From assembly GCF_041060425.1 (NCBI RefSeq), contig NZ_JAULBC010000008.1, forward strand, positions 310,001-374,000: a stretch of 64,000 bases of DNA. The letters are read 5' to 3'. A program made the translations under genes and the position numbers. The notes under the pieces were generated by a model. That model had not been told where the DNA came from. It did no database searches and was given only the letters and a program-made list of their open reading frames with translations. This stretch comes from Danxiaibacter flavus. GTDB taxonomy: Bacteria > Bacteroidota > Bacteroidia > Chitinophagales > Chitinophagaceae. Of this stretch, positions 25,420 to 32,384 are shown in pieces. Positions within the stretch are counted from its first letter, which is position 1. Each line of letters starts with the position of its first letter.

Positions 25420-26955
25420 TTAGTGTCTTCGTGGCAAAAAATCGTCGTGTTTCGTCCTGTCGCCCGTGCCTCCGTGGTTCAATAAGCTATTCTCAAAACA
25501 CTCCTTTAGTTTTTCCACACCCATTTTCAATCTGTATTTTGTAAACGCCGCGAAGCCCAACGTTATAGCCGGCGGTATATTATGTTCTATTGTATATTCA
25601 GAAGGAAAAGAAACAAACAGCTTTTTCTTTTCTATTTCTTGTTTCAGTAACGCAAGATCTACTTTGTCCGAGATCCAGCATAACAAGTGCAGGCCAGATT
25701 GTCCATCTGATGGTGTCAGGTATTCACTCAATTGAGCCTTTAATAACCCAATTAAAATAGCAAGCCGTTCCGCATACAGCACACGCATTTTGCGGATGTG
25801 GCGCAAGAAATGCCCTTCTTCCATAAATGTGCATAGCATTAGCTGTTCCATAACAGGAGAACGTCTGTCAATCGTCTCTTTAAACGCGTTAAATTCTTTA
25901 ACCATTTCTACGGATGGCAATACAAGATAAGCAAGCCTCAGCGCCGGGAACATCACTTTACTAAACGTTCCCATGTAAATAACGCGGCCGGCTTTATCCA
26001 TTCCCTGAAGGCTTGGTAACGGGCGCGATTCATACCTGTATTCGCTGTCATAATCATCTTCCAGTATCCAGGTATCATTCTCTTCGGCCCATTGTAAGAG
26101 CTCTGTTCTTTTGTTCTGTGGCAACATGCATCCTAAAGGAAACTGGTGCGAGGGTGTTACGTAAGCAAGCCTGGCGCCTGGGAAATTTTTCTTTGCATAA
26201 TCAATATCAATTCCATCCTGAGTTACAGGTACCGGGCATAGTTTTACGCCAGCGTACAGAAACGAGGAAACGGCACCAAAATAACCCGGATCTTCCATCC
26301 ATACTTCATCACCCTTTTTAAGCAGAAAGCCGGCAACCATATTCATACCTTGCTGTGCACCTGTTACAATAACAACCTGGTCAGCTTCACATTGTACAGC
26401 ACGCGATAAGCGGAGATAAGATGCTATTGCTTTGCGCAGCGGCCAATAACCGAGGGAGTCTCCATAACCGAGATTGTGCTTTTTCAAATCCTTCAACACT
26501 TTGTTGCCTGTTGTTTGCCAGGTTTTATAGGGAAAATAGTCGAGCGATGGAATGCCTAATTGAAAAGGTTCAATCTTCGTCTGCATCTCGCTTTGAGGCA
26601 AACTCACTACAGGTTTGTTTACTTCAGTTGCAGCTTTCTTCTTTGAGGTTGTTTGCCTGGCTCCAACATGCAATAGTTGGTCAGGAAGTGTATCTGCTAC
26701 AAAAGTACCGGCACCAGTCTTGCCTGATAGATATCCCTCAATAATCAGTTGTTCGTACGCCTGGCTGACAATGACACGTGATGCGCCCAGTTCAGTTGCC
26801 AATGTTCTGCTTGCCGGAAGCCTGTCGCCGGAACGCAGACGTCCTTCAATGATCATTGTTCTAAGTTGATTGTAAAGCTGTAGATATAATGGATCCTCAG
26901 AGCTTTTCGAAAGCTTGATTCCGGCAAGGTGTATTTCAGGTGATTCTTTTGGCAA
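25420..26955 (-). CDS. MocR-type GntR/aminotransferase-fold transcriptional regulator
   Basis: The 511-residue product has an N-terminal GntR winged helix (PLYLQLYNQLRTMIIEGRLRSG, LPASRTLATELGASRVIVSQAYEQLIIEGYL). A fold-type I aminotransferase domain follows that keeps the PLP lysine in GTFSKVMFPALRLAYL and the ILEDDYDSEYRYE segment. MocR proteins sense PLP-bound amino compounds and regulate neighbouring genes; here those may be the dehalogenase, AhpD-like, Rieske and permease cluster. The start is TTG at 26955, since an in-frame stop lies just upstream and no ATG is near. The last residues (NHGGTGDRTKHDDFLPRRH) are encoded by a CACGGAGG-type repeat, replacing the usual end at about ...VEKLKECFE. 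Confidence 0.88.
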   Translation of the reverse strand: MPKESPEIHLAGIKLSKSSEDPLYLQLYNQLRTMIIEGRLRSGDRLPASRTLATELGASRVIVSQAYEQLIIEGYLSGKTGAGTFVADTLPDQLLHVGARQTTSKKKAATEVNKPVVSLPQSEMQTKIEPFQLGIPSLDYFPYKTWQTTGNKVLKDLKKHNLGYGDSLGYWPLRKAIASYLRLSRAVQCEADQVVIVTGAQQGMNMVAGFLLKKGDEVWMEDPGYFGAVSSFLYAGVKLCPVPVTQDGIDIDYAKKNFPGARLAYVTPSHQFPLGCMLPQNKRTELLQWAEENDTWILEDDYDSEYRYESRPLPSLQGMDKAGRVIYMGTFSKVMFPALRLAYLVLPSVEMVKEFNAFKETIDRRSPVMEQLMLCTFMEEGHFLRHIRKMRVLYAERLAILIGLLKAQLSEYLTPSDGQSGLHLLCWISDKVDLALLKQEIEKKKLFVSFPSEYTIEHNIPPAITLGFAAFTKYRLKMGVEKLKECFENSLLNHGGTGDRTKHDDFLPRRH

Positions 26956-27415
26956 GGAGCGGGATATTTAAAATTTGAGATTATTGTTGCCCGGCTAAAA
27001 GCGTGGAATAGCCTTTAATTAACAACGGTGAGGCTAATCAGTCTGATTTTATTAAGAAGAGTAAGCTCAATTTATACAATCCCGAAGCCCGCCTGACCGG
27101 ACGGGCAGGGGATTAGGTTAAACTTCGCTAAAATGATTTTCTCTATACGATATTATCACCCACGTCTGTTCACTAAAAAAACTGCATGCCGGGATCGGCT
27201 CTCTTCCTGTCTGTAACTCGTAATTTTGAAACATCGAAGATCTTAGATTCAATTTGTTCAAATTTTAGTCGGACAATAATGAATTGAAATTTGAGATCAG
27301 GTTGCATTTCATAATTGCTTCTGTTCTCCGGACAGGTCTTCTTTCAATGCTGACAAATTAGTCTGCTTGTGATTCGAATGCTAACCAAAATTGCCCATCT
27401 CAAATTTCAAATATT
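26956..27415. other. Intergenic region between the M3 peptidase and MocR genes
   Basis: No gene seen. It contains AAATTTGAGAT words near 26969, 27289 and 27400, and a GC-rich hairpin at about 27087-27110 (CCCGCCTGACCGGACGGGCAGG) like those near 4545 and 29205. The promoter of the MocR gene should be at its right-hand... left-hand boundary just above 26955, but no clear consensus was found. Confidence 0.45.
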
Positions 27416-29134
27416 TTACAGTTTTTCCATTTCACCATTCACAAATTCCATCAGCGTTTTTATATGATCCGGAGAGAAATTGAATTTCAATCCCGCGGTT
27501 TCATACAATTGAGGTAATGTTTTAGTGCCGCCCAGGCTCAGTGCATTAATATAATTCTGTAATGCCTGTTGCGGGTGTTGCTGGTATTGCATCCAAAGGC
27601 CTATGGCGCCTAATTGTGCAATGCCATATTCAATGTAATAGAATGGCACTTCAAACAAATGTAACTGGCGCTGCCAACCTGTTTTACGGTATTCTTCCAG
27701 TCCGCTGAAATCAATGGTTGAAGCAGAAAATTCATTCAGGATCTCCATCCATTTATTTGTTCTTTCTTCAACTGTGTGTTGCGGATGTTCATACACCCAA
27801 TGCTGGAATTTATCTATAGTGGCGATCCATGGGAAGATAGTGATCACCCTTTCCAGCTGATGTTCCTTAGCGCGTTTTAAATCTTCTTTATTGTTGAAGA
27901 AGGCATCCCAGTGATTCATGCTGAAAAGTTCCATAGCCATGCTTGCTACTTCAGCAATTTCCATTGGATATTCTTTAAATGCACTTAGTTCCAGGTGGTG
28001 CGATAAAAATGAGTGAATCGCGTGGCCTCCCTCATGCACCATGGTGGTAACGTCTCCCATCTGGCCTGCTGCATTCATAAAGATAAAAGGAGCGCCGCTT
28101 TCGGCTAACGGGCAGTTATAGCCACCCGGAGCTTTTCCTTTGCGGCTGTCCAGGTCAAAATGTTTCATCTCATCCATCTTACGCAAACAGTTTGCAAAGA
28201 ATGGATTTAATTCATCGAAACATTTCTCAGTCTTGGATAATAATTCAGATCCTGTTTCAAATGGATGAAGCGGTTGAATGCCGTCCGGCTCTGCTTCGGT
28301 ATCCCAGGGGCGAAGTGTATCAAGACCGAGTTTTTGCTGTTTTGCTTTATAGATCTTTTCAACCAGCGGAAGTACATGTTGTTTTACCGCTTCATGAAAA
28401 GCATAACAATCTTCTTTAGTGTAATCAAACCTTCCCAGTTCAATAAATTTATAATCACGATAATTGGCGAAACCGGCATTTTTAGCAACCTGGTCGCGCT
28501 TTTCAATCAACTGCGTATATAGATCGTGAAGTGATTGTTTATCCTGCAGTCTGCGTTCCTGGATCTTTCTGTAAACCTCTTCGCGCAAATTCCTGTCATG
28601 ACTTTCCAAAAATTTGGAAGCCTGTTGCAGTGTGTATTCCTGTCCATTTACCTCAACCGTCATTTTGCCAGCGATAACGCCGTACTGCTGCTGCATTACA
28701 GCCAACTCGGCTTGTAGTGGAATGTTTGCTTCGCGAAAAAGATCTATGCTTTTTTTCACGCTGCGCAAATAGGTAAAATATTTATCCTTATCCAGATTAT
28801 TGGTAAGCGGATTGTTGATGAGCTTTCTGTTTAGTTTATCTGCATAAGGTTGCAGGCGCGGCTGAATCTCCATGCAGAAATAGGTAAAAGCTTCTTCAAG
28901 GCTTTTATCTGTTGTATCACATGTCATGCGTATTTGTCTCCAGCACGCATCTTCGCTGATTACGGCTTCCGCTTCACTCAGGTCTTTCAGCCATTGTTCA
29001 AGGGATTTTTCATCCGTTATTTCGCGTTGCTCCAATTGTATAAAATAAGGTTCCAGTTCATCCCAGGTCGTTACTTTAAAATCCTCCGGTAGAAACTCTC
29101 TTTTTGCCTTTTTAATGTCTGCGCTTAATTGCAT
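27416..29134 (-). CDS. M3-family oligoendopeptidase (PepF-like)
   Basis: Zinc-dependent cytoplasmic peptidase cleaving short peptides. The 572-residue protein has the M3 active site His367-Glu368-x2-His371 (TTMVHEGGHAIHSF). The third zinc ligand is probably Glu395 in MEIAEVASMAME. The substrate-binding Tyr/Gly region is around FYYIEYGIAQLGAIGLWMQY. The length is typical of the PepF/M3 group. Starts at ATG 29134 (MQLSADIKKAKREFL). The 3' end abuts AAATTTGAG repeats. It may be co-transcribed from the DUF5606 gene upstream (29324), but a 190-base gap with a repeat separates them. Confidence 0.92.
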   Translation of the reverse strand: MQLSADIKKAKREFLPEDFKVTTWDELEPYFIQLEQREITDEKSLEQWLKDLSEAEAVISEDACWRQIRMTCDTTDKSLEEAFTYFCMEIQPRLQPYADKLNRKLINNPLTNNLDKDKYFTYLRSVKKSIDLFREANIPLQAELAVMQQQYGVIAGKMTVEVNGQEYTLQQASKFLESHDRNLREEVYRKIQERRLQDKQSLHDLYTQLIEKRDQVAKNAGFANYRDYKFIELGRFDYTKEDCYAFHEAVKQHVLPLVEKIYKAKQQKLGLDTLRPWDTEAEPDGIQPLHPFETGSELLSKTEKCFDELNPFFANCLRKMDEMKHFDLDSRKGKAPGGYNCPLAESGAPFIFMNAAGQMGDVTTMVHEGGHAIHSFLSHHLELSAFKEYPMEIAEVASMAMELFSMNHWDAFFNNKEDLKRAKEHQLERVITIFPWIATIDKFQHWVYEHPQHTVEERTNKWMEILNEFSASTIDFSGLEEYRKTGWQRQLHLFEVPFYYIEYGIAQLGAIGLWMQYQQHPQQALQNYINALSLGGTKTLPQLYETAGLKFNFSPDHIKTLMEFVNGEMEKL

Positions 29135-29293
29135 AACCAGGATCTTTTAATGGTGAGTGATGTAATTAACCGGCATATCCGCCGTATGTAAATAGCAGGT
29201 TTCTGCCTGCTCTAACGAAGAACGAGGCAGGAAAATACAAATAAATGCACTTCCGGCCTCGCCCATTTTGTTATTGAAACACAAAATCTCTTG

Positions 29294-29327
29294 CTGTCTT
29301 ACGTGTCTTACACGTCTTACGGTCTAT
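29294..29327 (+). repeat. GTCTTAC heptamer array (family B)
   Basis: CTGTCTTAC, GTGTCTTAC, ACGTCTTAC and GGTCT recur across the 3' end of the DUF5606 gene; the stop codon of that gene lies inside the array. Confidence 0.7.
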
Positions 29328-29953
29328 TCTTCTGTCTTTTTCTTCTTTGGCGCAGCTTTCTTCTTTGGCGCAGCTTCTGCAACTACAGCATCGCCATCTT
29401 CAGCTTTAGGTTCTGCTGCTTTTGCTTTCTTTTTTGCCGGCTTTGAAGCAGGTTCTTCTGCATCTTCTGTTGCTGCTTTTTTAGCTTTGGTGGCTTTTTT
29501 GGGTTCTTCTGCCACTTCTGCAGTTGTTTCTTCAGCTACCGGTTCTTCCACTTCTTCCTCAACTTCTTCGTCGCGCAGTTTTATCTCAACATCATTTTTC
29601 TTTAATACTGAAAACCACTTCACCATCTTCTTCATATCGCTAGGGTAAACCCGGTCAAAGTCCATGTCAGGATAAACTTCCTGGAAATATGCTTTAACAG
29701 CAGCCTGGTCTTTTTCGTTTGGCAGTGCCAGTGAGCTTTTACCCATAGCTGCAAACACATCTACCAGGTTTACATTTTCACGTATGGTATACACTTCTAT
29801 GCTTTCCAGATGAGAGAAGCTATGAATTCGCGATGAAACGAACTTTGTGCTCTTATCTTCCAGTGAGCGAACGATGGCGCCATCATTTTTACTGCCAACC
29901 AATTCAAACAGCCCGCCCATACCGGTTACGGAAATAATTTTACTGTATTGCAT
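29324..29953 (-). CDS. DUF5606-family protein with Lys/Ala/Glu-rich tail
   Basis: The 209-residue product has a conserved N-terminal part of about 130 residues (MQYSKIISVTGMGGLFELVG, SFSHLESIEVYTI, VFAAMGKSSLALP, WFSVLKKNDVEIKL). This matches the Bacteroidota DUF5606 family as I remember it; the function is unknown. From residue about 130 it is a low-complexity tail of EEVEEE, then KKATKAKKAA and AAPKKKAAPKKKKTEE, alternating acidic and basic, probably disordered. The basic C-terminus could contact nucleic acid or the ribosome; this is a guess. The gene ends in a GTCTTAC repeat. Confidence 0.82.
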   Translation of the reverse strand: MQYSKIISVTGMGGLFELVGSKNDGAIVRSLEDKSTKFVSSRIHSFSHLESIEVYTIRENVNLVDVFAAMGKSSLALPNEKDQAAVKAYFQEVYPDMDFDRVYPSDMKKMVKWFSVLKKNDVEIKLRDEEVEEEVEEPVAEETTAEVAEEPKKATKAKKAATEDAEEPASKPAKKKAKAAEPKAEDGDAVVAEAAPKKKAAPKKKKTEE

Positions 29954-30187
29954 ATCAAAAAAACTTTTAAAGGAGGTGCAAGATATTCTAAAATCCCAAC
30001 ATGAAAACCTGAAAGTAAAAAAACTGGATACTTATTAATATTTCGAATTGTTTTCCACCCTTTTGCATTAAAATTAATTTTAATAAAATGACCTTTTTTA
30101 TATATTTTTTTAAAAAAGTCGCTAGGGAATGGCCGTCAAAAAACTTAGCTTTGGTAAGACCGCATTACTAACTAAAATTTTCGACCT

Positions 30188-30985
30188 ATGATAGTAGATG
30201 TAAAAGATATACAGGAAGGCTATGTAAAATCCGAAACACATAAACACGTTAGAACAATAGAATTTTTTCATCCGCAAAGCAACTCCCTTCCCGCCAAACT
30301 ACTTTCTGATCTGGCTCATGAAATTACTTATGCAGGTAACGATAAAGATGTCCGTCTGATCATTTTAACCTCTGCAGGACAGAATTTTTGCGCCGGAGCA
30401 TCATTTGACGAGTTGCTGAAAGTTACTAACGAAAAAGAAGGAACACAGTTTTTTAGTGGATTCGCCTATATAATAAATGCCATGCGTAAGTGTCCGAAAT
30501 TTATTATAGCGCGCGTACATGGCCGGTGTGTGGGAGGTGGTGTGGGTGTAGCTGCAGCTGCAGACTATGCCATTGCTGTTGAAGGCGCCGATATAAGACT
30601 GAGCGAATTGTCCCTCGGAATAGTGCCTTTTGTTGTGGGCCCTGCAATAGAGCGGAAGATTGGTCTTTCTTCTTACAGCCAGCTTGCAATTGACTCAAGT
30701 ATGTGGCGAAATGGCGACTGGGCAAGAAGAAAAGGGCTTTTTGCAGAACTGCATCCTTCCGTGGAAAGTATGGAGGAATCTATCGCAAGACTTTCTGATA
30801 CTTTGGCAAATTATAGCGAAGAAGCTACTATCGAACTGAAAAAAATGTTGTGGCACGGTACTGAAAACTGGGACACGCTGCTCCTGGAACGTGCTGCTTT
30901 GACCGCAAAACTTGCACTTACGCCAAAAGCGAGGGAAGTAATAGCTGCTTTTAAGAACAAGACAAAGGTGAGTACACCGCACTAG
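30188..30985 (+). CDS. Enoyl-CoA hydratase/isomerase-family (crotonase) protein
   Basis: Crotonase-fold enzymes hydrate or isomerise acyl-CoA thioesters. The 265-residue product has oxyanion-hole elements NFCAGASFDEL (residue about 66) and CVGGGVGVAAAADYAIA (about 115). It also keeps a glutamate at RLSELSLGIVP, consistent with a catalytic residue. The usual PGxGGTQRL stretch is replaced by PFVVGPAIERKIG, which favours a methylglutaconyl-CoA hydratase-like branch over plain short-chain hydratases. No other CoA-pathway gene is adjacent. Followed by a clear terminator. Confidence 0.87.
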   Translation: MIVDVKDIQEGYVKSETHKHVRTIEFFHPQSNSLPAKLLSDLAHEITYAGNDKDVRLIILTSAGQNFCAGASFDELLKVTNEKEGTQFFSGFAYIINAMRKCPKFIIARVHGRCVGGGVGVAAAADYAIAVEGADIRLSELSLGIVPFVVGPAIERKIGLSSYSQLAIDSSMWRNGDWARRKGLFAELHPSVESMEESIARLSDTLANYSEEATIELKKMLWHGTENWDTLLLERAALTAKLALTPKAREVIAAFKNKTKVSTPH

Positions 30986-31012
30986 AATCGATTTATATCA
31001 TCCCAAACAATA

Positions 31013-31046
31013 CGAAAGCCGCTATTATTGGCGGCTTTTATTTTCA
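31013..31046 (+). terminator. Rho-independent terminator after crotonase gene
   Basis: AAAGCCGC (31015-31022) pairs with GCGGCTTT (31031-31038), followed by TATTTTC. Confidence 0.85.
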
Positions 31047-31064
31047 GGTATAGTAAGTTTGATG

Positions 31065-31308
31065 CTTCTATACAACTAGTGAATAGTGAATGGTCAATGG
31101 TGAAGGTCCGGGCTGGTTAAGTAAATATATTGTCGTTTAAGTGTTACTATTATCCTGGGCAAAAGCTCTTATTTGCTCTTATATGCCTTCTATACAACTA
31201 GTGAATAGTGAATGGTCAATGGTGAAGGTCCGAACTGGTTAAGTAAATATATTGTCGTTTAAGTGTTACTATTATTCTGGGCAAAAGCTCTTATTTGCTC
31301 TTATATGG
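31065..31308. repeat. Two tandem copies of a 122-base unit
   Basis: 31065-31186 and 31187-31308 differ at only three or four positions (GG/AA near 31110, C/T near 31154, last base). Each unit starts CTTCTATACAACTAG and ends in CTCTTATTTGCTCTTATATG. There is no ORF. Then 31340-31368 holds TTTAGGCTTTAGGCTTTAAGC words also seen, inverted, near 25190 and 46400. Confidence 0.95.
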
Positions 31309-31413
31309 CTTATACGGTTTAAAAAACTTCGCTTCGGTCAGTTTTAGGCTTTAGGCTTTAAGCTTTATCAGTTGTTAACAAAGAAACGTTGGCGCGGCCG
31401 ACACCTTACTTCT

Positions 31414-32055
31414 ATGGAGATGAAACACCAAACATTTGACCACTCAAATTTTCATCAGATCTGTGATGAGCTCGCGCGGCAGGATAGCGATTTTAAGCGC
31501 GTTATTGAACAATACGGATATCCGCCGCTGTGGAATAGAAAACCGTCTTTCGCTACATTGATTCATATAATACTGGAGCAGCAGGTTTCGCTCGCTTCAG
31601 CAAAAGCCGCTTTTTTAAAATTGCAGGAAAAAATCGGCCACATCACTGCCGAAAAGCTTTTGCAACTTACCGACGAAGAATTGCGGGGCTGTTATTTCAG
31701 TCGCCAAAAAGCGGTCTATGCCCGGGCGCTGGCTACCGCGGTGATTAATAAAGAGATTATAATTGAGGAGCTGCATCTGCTCGCAGATGATGAAATAAGG
31801 ATCTCGCTCAAAAAGATCAAGGGTATTGGAGACTGGACGGCAGATGTTTTCTTGATGATGGTGCTGAACCGTTGCGATTTTTTTGCTCCCGGCGATATTG
31901 CATTGATGAAAAGTGTTAGGGAAGTAAAACAACTGTCATCAGATGTTCTTAAAGATGAAATAATAGCACTGACTGAAAAATGGAAACCTTATCGTACCGT
32001 GGCATCTTATCTGCTTTGGCATGCTTATCTGAGTAAAAGGAATATTTCGCAATAG
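31414..32055 (+). CDS. HhH-GPD DNA glycosylase (AlkA/3-methyladenine type)
   Basis: Base-excision repair enzyme that removes alkylated bases. The product (213 residues from ATG 31414) has the helix-hairpin-helix LKKIKGIGDWTADVF (about residues 132-146) and the catalytic Asp161 in FFAPGDIALMKSV. The family segment IIHILEQQVSL-type (HIILEQQVSLASAKAAF) lies near residue 51. An iron-sulphur cluster loop is absent. The C-terminus (WKPYRTVASYLLWHAYL) matches the AlkA group. A longer frame to 31372 would add repeat-like residues, so Met at 31414 is preferred. It stands alone. Confidence 0.9.
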   Translation: MEMKHQTFDHSNFHQICDELARQDSDFKRVIEQYGYPPLWNRKPSFATLIHIILEQQVSLASAKAAFLKLQEKIGHITAEKLLQLTDEELRGCYFSRQKAVYARALATAVINKEIIIEELHLLADDEIRISLKKIKGIGDWTADVFLMMVLNRCDFFAPGDIALMKSVREVKQLSSDVLKDEIIALTEKWKPYRTVASYLLWHAYLSKRNISQ

Positions 32056-32165
32056 GAAGGACTTAAGTACGAAGTACGAGTTACGAAGTACCTGGGTGCA
32101 AAAGCGAAAGTGCTGTGGATGTAGTCCCTTTTTTTACTGCTACCGCGTTAGAGTGTAATAGTGTT

Positions 32166-32212
32166 CGAAAGAATATGTCCTGCATTTTCAAAATGTAGGA
32201 CATATTCTTTCG
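32166..32212. repeat. 47-base palindrome with GTCCTGCA/TGTAGGAC core
   Basis: Arms of 23 bases (32166-32188, 32190-32212) have one mismatch around a single central base. The layout is 11 bases, GTCCTGCA, 4 bases, identical in plan to 6786-6833. A stuttered ACGAAGTACG word (32066-32093) lies just upstream. Confidence 0.9.
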
Positions 32213-32384
32213 AGCCAAAGCTCCTCGCACCTGTGCATAACTAAGTCATGTTTCTATCCGTCATTCTATATTATCTTCGCAGCCTGAAAATCAAACGAGA
32301 TCAACCCCGCTACCCATTTCCAACTTTTAATGTGAGTTATTCGATAGCGATATGATTGTTAATCTGGATGTTAGTTCAAAGTTT

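Noticed and set aside
29268..29648. Plus-strand ORF of 126 codons rich in Ala/Ser/Phe
   Set aside because: Antisense shadow of the Lys/Ala/Glu tail of the DUF5606 gene.
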